Origin: Glandiceps talaboti
Lineage: Eukaryota; Hemichordata; Enteropneusta; Spengelidae
Direction: 5' to 3'
Length of the DNA stretch: 13,500 nucleotides
NCBI RefSeq assembly: GCF_964340395.1
Contig: NC_135567.1
Span: 20,066,806-20,080,305 of the forward strand
Shown: piece after piece, positions 1-9,470 of the stretch
Layout: each line of letters starts with the position of its first letter
Position numbering within the stretch: the first letter of the stretch is position 1
Translations under genes and position numbers: made by a program
Notes under the pieces: model-generated
The model's database searches: none
What the model saw: the letters and a program-made list of their open reading frames with translations, nothing else
Told to the model about the DNA's origin: nothing

Positions 1-929
1 AATTACCTTTCTTTCTCACGGTAACTTTCTCAAATTGATCCGTCAGGTTTACAGCTTGTAAGTTCTTTTTGTGACAGCATCTAAACTCTCAAAGAAAAAT
101 CATGATATTAGTTCAAAAAAAGAGAGTTGTTCCTAGTCAGTGCGTTGACCAGAATAATTAAACTTGACATAGATAACTTTGTCATTATATAGATAGATAA
201 TTTCCTCATAAAACCATTTAGTATGACAATAATTAGATTTTAGATACATAATTTTATAATCAGAGGAAATAAGAATTTTCAGTTTGACAATAATTAGACA
301 TATGAGATAAATAATTTCAACATCAGAGATAAAAAGAATGTTTCATCAGAGAATCTTTAGATTTTAGGTATAACTGTAATAGGGAACTTGCAATCCAAAC
401 TGAGCATGCTCAGATGCAAAGGACTATGGGATTATCTGTGGTTATTGTAATATCTAATCTGGAGCTACTGATAAAATAAACCTCACGCAATATTCAGGGT
501 GATTATGAATTGATTATTTGTGGTTTAAAACAATGTGTCATTACTGTTTACAATACTATTTGATTAGTATTTATTATCACATTTCCCATGATGCAACATT
601 CAACATGGCAGGTTTGCAAATTCTTTATTATTTCCCCAGAACACTAAAGGAGTCAAGAAATAACATTTTTGTTTTCATTAAAATACTATTCTTATCCTAT
701 GAACACATTTGCATAATTCAAGCATATTAAGGTATTTTTTCTATATGTACCCAATACTTATAAAGTAAGTTACCCAAAGAACATCTTTCTTTTGGAAAAA
801 AATAATATTACCAAAATTATAATTTAGTTCAGGATGGGAAATCTTCAGTGAAAGAAAGATTGTTAATTATCAATATAAAAGTACCTTTTACAATGGGAAT
901 ATTACCTCATTAATTGCCTTAATAGAAGC
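1..929. other. AT-rich sequence without a supported gene
   Basis: Apart from the 60-bp repeat I see no gene here. A perfect 12-bp palindrome TGAGCATGCTCA lies at 401-412. The longest open frame (518-730, plus) is rich in Tyr, Ile and Phe, as expected from AT-rich noncoding DNA. Confidence 0.5.
165..350. repeat. Degenerate repeat of about 60 bp
   Basis: TTGACA- or ATGACAATAATTAGA-type starts recur at about 165, 225 and 286, each followed by an AGATA-rich segment and an ATAATTT motif. The last two copies are the clearest. The sequence is strongly AT-rich. Confidence 0.5.
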
Positions 930-1740
930 AAAAAATGCAGATCTGCCAGGGGGAAAACCCCAAGGACTCCCTAACCCCCAGAGGTCACTCATGCATTCAA
1001 CCAACAATCAGATGCACCAACAACCTTTTTACTGTCATAATGGTATTAAACTTTTCTTAAATATTTTCACCCTATTCTAATTTGAGATATGATATTGTCT
1101 TTTAAAGATATGAAATGTTTGCCAAGATAGTCTAAAATTGCCTTAAACTCCAAATCTCCCCTACCAATGATACTACCAGTAGATGTGCTGACCTTTACTA
1201 CATGTATATAATGATGTCATATAACTGTTTAAGAACATATTTCAACCCTATGTTAAAGTTATAAAGAATAGTTTCTGATACTTGATGGTGCTGTCTTGTA
1301 AAGCATGGATTAAGTTATTGCTTGAAAGGGTCTGAATAGCCTAAATAAGAGTAAAAATCCTCCAGGTCTTCTAGAGGGAGACCCCTCAGACCCCCCCCCC
1401 CCAGACCCCACATGAGGTGGACATATCCCAGTCTAAAGCTCTACCCCTCTTACTGTCAAGATGCTATCAAAGTATATTTCAAAAGTATTTCAACCCTATG
1501 TAGTTGTTTTTTACATGTTGGTGTTGTCTTGTAAGGCTTGGAAATTATTGTTTGAAAGGGCCTGAATAGTCTCAAAATTGACTTTTCAGAGTAAAAAACT
1601 TCCAGGGCTTCTAGGATGAGACCCCCTAGGACCCCCATATGAGATGTACATATTCCCTTCTCAAGCTTTCCCCCTACCTTTCCTGTCAGATGCTATTAAA
1701 CTCCTTTTGGAATATATTACCCTGTGTAGTCAATAATTAT
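930..1740. repeat. Decayed tandem repeat with C-rich blocks
   Basis: Segments starting near 1066, 1241, 1489 and 1717 share the order TTCAACCCTATG, TGTCTTGTAA-GC, TTGAAAGGG-CTGAATAG, CCAGG-CTTCTAG, a GACCCC-rich block, and ACTGTCA-GATGCTAT-AAA. Spacing varies (175, 248 and about 228 bp) and identity is low, so this is an old array or several copies of one dispersed element. An earlier end piece begins near 930. No coding capacity remains. Confidence 0.65.
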
Positions 1741-1853
1741 AATTATGATAGTGCTAACCCGGGGATCTTATAAAGTATATGCAAGACAGTCAAGCAGTCC
1801 ACACTGGGTCATGATCAAAAAATACCTGTCATGTGAATATCATATATATACAT

Positions 1854-1909
1854 GGGGGGGGGGTTATCATATTTTAGAATGAAGAATTAAGTGATGGGGG
1901 GGGGGGGGG
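1854..1909. repeat. Two poly-G runs
   Basis: Runs of 10 G (1854-1863) and 14 G (1896-1909) flank 32 bp of AT-rich sequence; a 12-C run occurs at 1391-1402. Run lengths in such tracts are prone to sequencing error. Confidence 0.9.
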
Positions 1910-1950
1910 TTCAGACAGAGAGAGGGAGGGAGAGAGACTTTCTACAGTCT

Positions 1951-2540
1951 GTCTCCCTCTCTCTCCCTCCCTCTCTCTCCCTCCCTCTCTCTGTCTGACT
2001 CTCTCTCCCCCCTCTCTCTTCCTCCCTCTCTGTCTGACTCCCTCTCTCTCCCTCCCTCTCTCTCCCTCCATCTCTCTGTCTGTCTCCCTCCCTCTCCCCT
2101 CCCTCCCTCCCTTTCTCTGTCTCCCTCTCTCTCCCTTCCTCTCTCTCTTTCCCCTCTCTCCCTCCATCTCTCTGTCTGACTCCTTCTCTCTCCCTCTCTC
2201 TCCCTCCCTCTCTCTGTCTGACTCCCTCTCTCTCCCTCCCTCTCTCTGTCTGACTCCCTCTCTCTCCCTCCGTCTGTCTGACTCCCTCTCTCCCCCTCCC
2301 TCTCTCTGTCTGTCTCCCTCTCCCTCCCTCCCTCTCTCTGTCTGTCTCCCTCTCTCTCCCTCCCTCTCTCCCCCTCCCTCTCTCTCCCCCTCTCTCTCCC
2401 TCCCTCTCTCTGACTCCCTCTCTCTCTGTCTCCTTCTCCCTCCCTCCCTCTCTCCCTCCCTCTCTCTGTCTGTCTCCCTCTCTCTCTCTCCCTCCCTCTC
2501 TCTCTCCCTCCCTCTCTCTGTCAGTCTCTCTGTCTCCCTC
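1951..2540. repeat. CT-rich array with a 32-bp higher-order unit
   Basis: This homopyrimidine-rich block repeats a unit of about 32 bp, GACTCCCTCTCTCTCCCTCC followed by CTCTCTCTGTCT, with many variants. A minus-strand Arg-Glu-Gly-rich frame runs through it as an artefact. Just before it, 1913-1937 is a copy in inverse orientation. Confidence 0.93.
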
Positions 2541-2879
2541 AATTGAATAGTTTGTGTCACTTTAAACTAAAAAACTATAAAATGGAAATGTATCTGTAAA
2601 TTGACTCATGGCAATCATTTACAGTTTACAATCACCTAAAATATCACAACCCGCATAGATTGACATTCAATGTCATTACCATGGTAACCACTATATATAC
2701 TATTTAACATTATAAAAGTTATTTGATTTAATGGTAGAGTTTTATACAACAATACATAGTTGTATATGATACTGTATGACCCCTTAAGATTCATTGAGAT
2801 TTCAAGTGTTCCACCAAACATGACCCCCTAGCTATATGGTGCTTAGTTACCAAGAGTTTATCAGGTGATACCCATGTTG
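2541..2879. other. AT-rich sequence without a supported gene
   Basis: Between the CT array and the LINE-like tail there is AT-rich unique sequence. The only structure seen is the X-box-like palindrome at 2676-2687. Confidence 0.5.
2676..2687. promoter_or_regulatory. X-box-like palindrome TTACCATGGTAA
   Basis: TTACCATGGTAA is a perfect 12-bp palindrome; extended by one base on each side it fits the RFX X-box form (GTTACCATGGTAAC) at 13 of 14 positions. X-boxes often mark ciliary gene promoters, but no gene start is seen nearby, so the role is unknown. Confidence 0.25.
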
Positions 2880-3010
2880 ACTTGTTCCTGTATGTGTTTT
2901 TTACTCGTCTTTTTAGTAGTGTATGTATTTTAATTTTTTTCTTAGTGCTGCTCCTAACAATCTTAGTCAGCCCCTAATACAAAAGGGATGAAATAAATAA
3001 ATAAATAAAT
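2880..3010 (+). mobile_element. Probable LINE-type 3' end with AAAT tail
   Basis: A T-rich stretch leads to GTCAGCCCCTAATACAAAAG, then GGATG and five AAAT units (2991-3010). A short CCCT/AGGG hairpin just before a simple-repeat tail is typical of the 3' ends of several invertebrate non-LTR retrotransposons, which often survive as 5'-truncated pieces. No reverse-transcriptase remnant is visible upstream. The call rests on recollected similarity of the tail. Confidence 0.4.
2991..3010. repeat. AAAT microsatellite
   Basis: Five perfect AAAT units form the tail of the LINE-like 3' end. Confidence 0.9.
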
Positions 3011-5350
3011 ACCCTGGCCCAGTATATATAATCAGGGGATGTGTTCTGGCCACCATTGTTGATACTTATGTCTTGTCATGTCACCAAATGATACAATTGT
3101 TTACGACTGATTCCACTGCTCTGGTAGATGTCAAGATTTTTTGTCCATACATACATCGGTGTATACAGTCCTCGGAGCTTCGCATCGCTAAAATGGTTAT
3201 TTTGCATGTACCGATATCTACTGTGACACGACGATCCGTGTCAGCACAAAGCCGGGCACGAAGCCCCGTGCTTCGCGGTAACATGTCAACAAATGGTTAG
3301 CCTAGCCCTATGTGATCGATGAGGGCGCACAGTACAAGGATGTTCGAGTACTGCAGTTAGATACCTGCAGCACCGGCGATGCAAAGCTCCGCGAACTGTA
3401 AAGAGAGTCCAGTGTACAGCTAACCCACAGACAGGCACTTATACCTACACTCAGAAATTAACCACAGCAGCGTCAACAAGTCGATACCATGTATGGACTC
3501 GGAACAATCGCGAAAACAATAATTATGTTCAAACAACGAAGACCACATATTGATCAAAGGGAAAAAATGAAAAGCCACATGAGGAATAGGTGATACAAGG
3601 ACATACACACAGAACAACTAAAGGAAGTGGGTAAAATTAAAATGCATGAACTAGTGTACCAAGGCATGGACAAAGCCAATAAGTATGCAGGAAGAGTGGT
3701 TTTCCTCTTATATACACCAATACACTACGTAATTTGTACCACACATCCTGACAATTAAACATTGCATACAGCATATATCTGAAAGGTGCAAAGCAGCTAG
3801 TCTTTCCGAGCAGCCAATGGTTGCTGGAGAAAAGGTCCGAGTCGAAAATTAGAATCCATCCTTATAAACAAGAAACACAAAATGCTATTCGATAAACAAG
3901 AACAAGAACAAAACCCAGACAAAACATTCAATATGTAAATAAATGGTAACAGCAGCCGATATCATTTGCCGTACAAATTACACAATTACGGGACACAGAC
4001 TGTAAATCCAACAATGTGTATGACGTACACTGCGACGAGTGTGGTCATATCATATAATTCCGAGAAACGCTAGCTCTGTTGCTAATGGCAACATGGTAGT
4101 TACTCATTATTATAATTATTCGTATGTCACGTGGTTTTATTAAATTTTATACTCCTAAGAATTTAGTGATACGTTCATGTGTTTTTTTCTTTTTAATTAT
4201 GTTTTGTTTTTGTCTTCAAGTATAAAAAGTTGAAAGCGTACAACCGATCCTCAACTTCTATTACCATGTCAGATAACTGCCAATACACCAGGTCTAGTCT
4301 ACTATATATTAAATTTGTATTTTTGTCGTTTGTTCCTCTAGTCTGGAAGACCATTAAAATAAAACTTGTATGTTGACATTCCTATAGGGTCAATGTATGG
4401 CTTACAGATACTGTAGAGTTTGTCAGAACCTATCGTACGTGTTTTGGTACGAGAGTAGCCTACAAGCCACTCTATGCGTATGTTCCACTGCAAATCAACT
4501 CACCTGTTTTTAGACTTGGTTGACGACTGTGACGTAGTACATATGTATGGAACTGCAGCCTCGCTTTCACTTTCTACCACTTGTCTTGTGTTTCAAGGTA
4601 GAAGCTTAAAAGGTCATGGTTGTTTTTTGAAGTCTATAGTCTCCAAACAGACGTCCGCAGGTGTGGTCAAAAATGGCGACGTAAAAAATGTCATATGACA
4701 CGTAAAAGGTCTAGGGGTCATTTTAAGACAATGAGATACTTGTAACGCGTTGGTTTTTTATTGGCATATCAAAATACGATAACATCTTAATCCAACATGT
4801 ATTCGTTGACTGGAGTAAATGGGAATAATTTTCTATTTTGATAATTCTTCACACTTATTTATATTCAGAATTAGATCTGACAAATAATAGCTTTTACATA
4901 TTCCACTGTACAACTACCATTGACGAATTGTCCACGGTATATTTGACTGTACACGGTGAGGTCAACTGAGGTCAGCATACCTGTCAATCATAGTTTAATA
5001 TTAACAGTAAGTAGACGACTCGTATTTCTAAACTGTAATATAATTGGTTAGTGGACTGATATAACGAGTGAATCCATCCTGTATTGTGATTGGTTAAGAA
5101 ATAAGGTCATTAGCAAATGATGATGATTGTTTTATCATCATATATTGTGTTCTGTAGATTGAATATAACAGCTACTGCAATTGGTTGGCTATATGTCGCC
5201 AGAAAGTAAGGACAACTGAAAAAAAATCTGAACATGTGCGAGTCACTCACTACTTTTAATTAACATATGAATACAATTACTGAGGAGCACACATGTAAAC
5301 AGATGTCCAACTGAACACAAACAAATCCTGTCTACAAACTTCCACAACAA
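3011..5350. other. Gene-poor region with scattered motifs
   Basis: No exon could be supported on either strand, although introns and later exons of the minus-strand gene starting at 5707 may lie here. A CpG-richer patch at about 3100-3400 contains a hairpin (arms CGAAGC 3259-3264 and GCTTCG 3270-3275). An RFX X-box-like GTTGCTAATGGCAAC lies at 4078-4092. Three inverted CCAAT motifs (ATTGGTT) lie near 5043, 5089 and 5180. A plus-strand AATAAA occurs near 4359. Confidence 0.45.
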
Positions 5351-5361
5351 ATCGACATAAC

Positions 5362-5371
5362 GTCACGTGAC
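5362..5371. promoter_or_regulatory. Palindromic E-box GTCACGTGAC
   Basis: GTCACGTGAC is a perfect 10-bp palindrome identical to the USF/TFEB (CLEAR-type) E-box. It lies about 340 bp into the candidate gene, near the NRF1-like site. A related GTCACGTGG occurs at 4126-4134. Such motifs also occur by chance, so this is only suggestive of a regulatory region around 5360-5860. Confidence 0.35.
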
Positions 5372-5451
5372 AAACAGTAACACAAAGTTGGTACAAAAGT
5401 AAACATCACGACTCGAAACCTCGACATGTTCTTCGACTCTTTGGTTTCTAT

Positions 5452-5462
5452 TGCGCATGCGT
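5452..5462. promoter_or_regulatory. NRF1-like site TGCGCATGCGT
   Basis: TGCGCATGCGT differs at one end position from the palindromic NRF1 consensus (YGCGCAYGCGC). It lies about 100 bases inside the presumed first intron of the candidate gene starting at 5707, in a CpG-richer patch (about 5400-5720). NRF1 sites are common in CpG-rich promoters near the transcription start. Function is inferred from the motif only. Confidence 0.35.
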
Positions 5463-5554
5463 CCCCAACTGTCCCATACGGACAGACCCCGGGATACGGA
5501 CACGTCCCAGTTTGTAGATTTTCGCGGAATACTTAATATCGTTTCAGTACTTAC

Positions 5555-5707
5555 AGGTACCGCTAACCTTTCACGTTCTTGCTTTCTCGATATCTTAAAA
5601 TCTTCGTTGTCTTCAAATTCAGGTGCCGAATTATTATCAAACTGTTGAAAAAATCGTTCGACATCGCTATCGTAGTCTGTAGCACTTATGTCAGAAAATT
5701 TGTCCAT
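5555..5707 (-). CDS. Candidate first coding exon of an unrecognised acidic protein
   Basis: An ATG at 5707-5705 in a strong context (A at -3, G at +4) opens 51 codons that end exactly at a good donor, CCT then GTAAGT, in phase 0. The peptide begins MDKFSDISATDYDSDVERFF, continues through a stretch rich in Asp, Glu and Asn, and ends in a basic RKQERERL segment. No signal peptide or membrane segment is seen. The acidic start followed by a charged helix-like segment resembles an N-terminal disordered region. The frame stays open upstream but with no other ATG, and remains open past the donor to 5363. That read-through is less protein-like. I do not recognise the family and could not find the next exon below 5555. 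The surrounding sequence is richer in CpG than its neighbours, as expected near a promoter. A real gene start is likely but unproven. Confidence 0.5.
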
Positions 5708-6028
5708 CCTCGTCGATGTACAAGGCGAGAATGACAATAGAAATAGACCAGGTGTGTAATTATTCAAATATATGTATATGTACTCATCTGGTTTGTAATT
5801 AGTCGCCAATGAGAGTCAGTTTGTCAAAATCCATTGTTCAATATTGTCCCTGATTGGAAAGTGAATTATTTCTACACGATGAGTCCTACACATTAAGAAT
5901 TGACGACTAATCAGAACTTGTTACACAAAAGCACAGATATCTATGATAATTAGTAACCTATTCTAATGACTTTCAACTACCTACATTCGTACGTAAGCGA
6001 CAACAAGTATTGGTGCTTGTACGTCTAC
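5708..6028. other. Upstream region of the candidate minus-strand gene
   Basis: This stretch separates the ATG at 5707 from the hexamer array. It holds the CCAAT box and a TATA-like run described separately, and no coding sequence that I can support. Confidence 0.4.
5853..5857 (-). promoter_or_regulatory. CCAAT box upstream of the candidate minus-strand gene
   Basis: Read on the minus strand this is CCAAT in the context TTCCAATCAGGG, about 146 bases before the ATG at 5707. Distance and orientation suit a proximal promoter element of that gene. A TATA-like ATATATGTATAT run lies at about 5768-5779. A five-base motif alone is weak evidence. Confidence 0.25.
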
Positions 6029-7702
6029 GATACAGGTACAGATACAGATACAGGTACAGATACAGATACAGGTACAGATACAGATACAGATACAGATACA
6101 GATACAGGTACAGGTACAGGTACAGGTACATATACAGGTACAGGTACAGGTACAGGTACAGATACAGATACAGATACAGGAACAGGTACAGGTACAGGTA
6201 CAGGTACAGGTACAGGTACAGATACAGATACAGATACAGATACAGATACAGGTACAGGTACAGGTACAGGTACAGGTACAGGTACAGGTACAGGTACAGA
6301 TACAGATACAGATACAGATACAGATACAGGTACATATACAGATACAGATACAGGTACAGGTACAGATACAGATACAGGAACAGATACAGGTACAGGTACA
6401 GGTACAGGTACAGGTACAGGTACAGATACAGATACAGATACAGATACAGGAACAGATACAGGTACAGATACAGATACAGATACAGATACAGGTACAAATA
6501 CAGATACAGATACAGATACAGATACAGGTACAGATACAGGTACAGGTACAGGTACAGGTACAGATACAGATACAGATACAGGTACAGGTACAGGTACAGA
6601 TACAGATACAGATACAGGTACAGGTACAGATACAGATACAGGTACAGGTACAGGTACAGATACAGATACAGATACAGATACAGATACAGATACAGATACA
6701 GGTACAGATACAGATACAGGTACATATACAGGTACAGGTACAGGTACAGGTACAGATACAGATACAGATACAGATACAGATACAGGTACAGATACAGATA
6801 CAGGTACAGATACAGATACAGATACAGATACAGATACAGGTACAGGTACAGGTACAGGTACATATACAGGTACAGGTACAGGTACAGGTACAGATACAGA
6901 TACAGATACAGGAACAGGTACAGGTACAGGTACAGGTACAGGTACAGATACAGATACAGATACAGATACAGGTACAGGTACAGGTACAGGTACAGGTACA
7001 GGTACAGGTACAGGTACAGATACAGATACAGATACAGATACAGGTACATATACAGATACAGATACAGGTACAGGTACAGGTACAGATACAGATACAGGAA
7101 CAGATACAGGTACAGGTACAGGTACAGGTACAGGTACAGGTACAGATACAGATACAGATACAGATACAGGAACAGATACAGGTACAGATACAGATACAGA
7201 TACAGATACAGGTACAAATACAGATACAGATACAGATACAGATACAGGTACAGATACAGGTACAGGTACAGGTACAGGTACAGATACAGATACAGATACA
7301 GGTACAGGTACAGGTACAGATACAGATACAGATACAGGTACAGGTACAGATACAGATACAGATACAGGTACAGGTACAGGTACAGGTACAGATACAGATA
7401 CAGATACAGATACAGATACAGGTACAGATACAGATACAGATACAGGTACATATACAGGTACAGGTACAGGTACAGGTACAGATACAGATACAGATACAGA
7501 TACAGATACAGGTACAGATACAGGTACAGATACAGATACAGGTACAGGTACAGGTACAGATACAGACACAGGTACAGGTACAGGTACAGATACAGATACA
7601 GGTACAGGTACAGATACAGGTACAGGTACAGGTACAGGTACAGATACAGGTACAGGTACAGGTACAGATACAGATACAGATACAGATACAGGTACAGATA
7701 CA
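6029..7702. repeat. 1.67-kb TACAGG/TACAGA hexanucleotide array
   Basis: About 279 hexamers alternate between GGTACA and GATACA forms, with rare variants TACATA, GGAACA, TACAAATA and GACACA. The variants act as landmarks: 6349-6641 is identical to 7069-7361 (293 bp, offset 720), and other landmarks recur at offsets of 714-732, differing by multiples of 6. A block of roughly 720 bp was therefore duplicated inside the array. The unit contains no stop in several frames, so long Thr-Gly-Thr-Asp, Arg-Tyr, Leu-Tyr and Ser-Val-Pro-Val frames appear; these are not genes. The unit is not a known telomere repeat. Confidence 0.97.
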
Positions 7703-7894
7703 TTCGACGAATGTTATCTTTTTTTCTCACTATACTTTCACAACAGATGGTACAGTAAAATGCAGGATAGAATTAAGAGATTAGATATATATATATATAT
7801 CGACTATTTCACCCAAAAACTTAATGCTGGTCACATTGCCAATATTCCTTCTTCTTCCCTTTTTCAGATTTGACCCGCTAAAATATAATATTGG
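7703..7894. other. Unique spacer with a splice-acceptor-like tract
   Basis: The hexamer array ends in the inverted repeat ACATTCG-A-CGAATGT. Near 7845-7867 a strong pyrimidine tract ends in TTTTTCAG on the plus strand and would pass as an acceptor, but the following sequence soon meets a stop and shows no recognisable homology. Nothing else is supported here. Confidence 0.4.
7784..7801. repeat. TA dinucleotide run
   Basis: GATATATATATATATATC is a short self-complementary TA microsatellite just right of the hexamer array. Confidence 0.85.
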
Positions 7895-8046
7895 CTGTTT
7901 AGTCTAAAACCCACACCCCCACTGAAAATGGTGTACGAACAGCTTTTGCATAAACATCTTCGTTGTCTGTTCCTGATATTTACGCTAGTCCCAGGTAGTC
8001 AATAATAAAAACTGCAACTCGTTAGTGTAGGTTTTAGACGAAACAG
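7895..8046. repeat. Foldback element with 22-bp inverted repeats
   Basis: Arms 7895-7916 and 8025-8046 are inverse complements at 20 of 22 positions; the left arm reads CTGTTTAGTCTAAAACCC followed by ACAC. They flank a 108-bp spacer, 152 bp in all. This resembles a small MITE or foldback remnant. I see no obvious target-site duplication and no coding content. Confidence 0.6.
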
Positions 8047-8440
8047 TTCCGGTAGTCTGTAAGGTACGCCGTGACAGGGCGCCCTCACACATCGGCCAAC
8101 CCCTCAAATATCAAGAGTGATACAATCGGGTGAGAGGAGGCCGGTGAGGGCGGAATGTCACAACGTATCTTAACAATAACAGTCTAAGTTTGGGGTTACA
8201 GGATGTAAACACACACGAGGCGAGTTACGGTATCTGATTTATACCAGGAAAATGGAAGGGAAATATACAATGTTATACCCCTAGTTATTCTTTAGTGTTT
8301 ATATTGTTATGTAAATGTTATGTGAGTTTGAAAAAATATTTGTAATTGACTGATTATTCACTTGGGTTTTCAGCAATGCATTTTGCCTCCTCTGTAGAAC
8401 GTATGGATATTTGTACACTTGTATGTCTCAGGTATTTTTA
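8047..8440. other. GC-richer patch with inverted repeats, then AT-rich sequence
   Basis: The patch at 8060-8160 has a 10-bp palindrome AGGGCGCCCT (8076-8085). It also has a separate pair of arms, CGCCCTCAC plus CGGCC (8080-8097) and their inverse (8139-8152). CpG is more frequent than in the surroundings, so a regulatory role is possible. From about 8170 to 8440 I see only AT-rich unique sequence without a supported gene. Confidence 0.4.
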
Positions 8441-8796
8441 GTTCCTTTTTATTCTTTACTTTTGTCCCTCGGACAGGACATAAAATAGAGGTCCCGTGTA
8501 TCGGAGTACAATACCCAATGCACATTAAAGTACAATCTCCACTTTTCATTAAATGAAGGATGATGATAACCCGTTGTTGTGTTTTGAAACCAGTTTTTAA
8601 ACATGTAATTTTTTTTCAAAATTCCTTGCTGTCTTACATTTTTTGTTATTCTGAGCAGCAGAAAACCAATTTGTTTGGCCAATTAGGAGATCTCTTTGTC
8701 ATTTATACAAAACAAAAAAAACAGTTTGCAACATTTTTGATTAAATTGGTTCCTTAACCTGAGAATTAAAAAAATGAATCCAGGATGAATCTGAAT

Positions 8797-9075
8797 CCAA
8801 ACCTAACTTTGACGATTCCAAATGATCAAATAATGCTGAATCCAATGCTAACTTCACTTGTACTAAATGGTGATGTGACTCTGAATACAATGCTAACTTC
8901 ACTTGTATTAAATGAAGTGACTCTGAATCCAATGCTAACTTCACTTGTACTAAATGATGAAGTGACTCTGAATCCAATGCTAACTACACTTGTACTAAAT
9001 GGTGATATGACTCTGAATCTAAAGCTAACTTCACTTGCACTAAATGGTGACTTGACTCTGAATACAAAACCGAGG
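8797..9075. repeat. 45/42-bp tandem repeat with unit length in multiples of three
   Basis: Units starting ATGCTAACTTCACTTG begin at 8845, 8890, 8932, 8977 and 9022, spaced 45, 42, 45 and 45 bp, with a diverged unit before and a fragment after. Because spacings are multiples of three, both strands hold open frames; the plus-strand one (8785-9117) repeats LTLNPMLTSLVLNGD. The peptides look like a read-out of the repeat, and I do not call a gene. The array probably lies in the 3' flank or UTR of PPCS. Confidence 0.85.
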
Positions 9076-9129
9076 AAAACACAATGGAGTTGTTTTAGAA
9101 TAAAAAGTCTAAAATAATACTGATTTGCC

Positions 9130-9470
9130 ATCCAGATATCTATAGACAATAAAATCAATATTTGCTACAGAAAAGTTGAAATACCTATCCAAAATTTGCC
9201 ACATGGTGGTGCTCTACTTCCTGTCTGTGTGTACCTTGGAGGTATACATGTATAGGTTACTTGGTTAATCATAGAGCACTGCTGCTTTCTTTGATGTCTA
9301 AACAATATGAAAAACATCCCTGATTTACACTTCTACAGAATACCAAGGGACAAAGCTCTTAAGAAACGGTACTATGAGGTGATGATACCCCCAATTTGAG
9401 CGAGGGCGCTGTATTCTCAATTTCCTGTTTACAATCTGCAATGGCCTTTTATATCAAGTTGACATTTCCA
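9130..9470. other. No gene seen between the 45-bp array and the PPCS stop
   Basis: Sequence here is AT-rich and unique, without conserved open frames on either strand. It is expected to be PPCS 3' UTR on the minus strand if transcription continues past the stop. Confidence 0.4.

Larger units (their letters stand above)
8448..9470 (-). other. Possible PPCS 3' UTR and downstream region
   Basis: Below the PPCS stop on the minus strand I see no further family homology. No canonical AATAAA appears on the minus strand close to the stop. The first one found reads from 8453 to 8448, about 1 kb downstream. A TATAAA variant near 9450 is too close to the stop to be attractive. If the distal signal is used, the 3' UTR would contain the 45/42-bp tandem repeat at 8797-9075. 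On the opposite strand AATAAA occurs near 9098 and 9149, so a plus-strand transcript ending here cannot be excluded. The UTR assignment is inference. Confidence 0.3.

Noticed and set aside
1874-2560. 228-residue Arg-Glu-Gly-rich frame on the minus strand
   Set aside because: It is a translation of the CT-rich array and has no non-repeat domain.
3252-3278. tRNA or structured RNA suggested by the GC-rich hairpin
   Set aside because: No cloverleaf, A-box or B-box could be assembled around the stem.
3073-3617. Open frames of 65-75 residues on both strands in the CpG-richer patch
   Set aside because: They are short and overlap on opposite strands, with no recognisable motif or convincing splice structure.
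6029-7702. Telomere-type repeat
   Set aside because: TACAGG/TACAGA does not match TTAGGG, TTAGG or other known telomere units, and unique sequence flanks both sides.
5966-7873. Very long open frames on both strands (Thr-Gly-Thr-Asp, Arg-Tyr, Leu-Tyr and Ser-Val-Pro-Val repeats)
   Set aside because: They are read-outs of a hexamer lacking stop codons in several frames. All are open at once, with no unique coding sequence around them.
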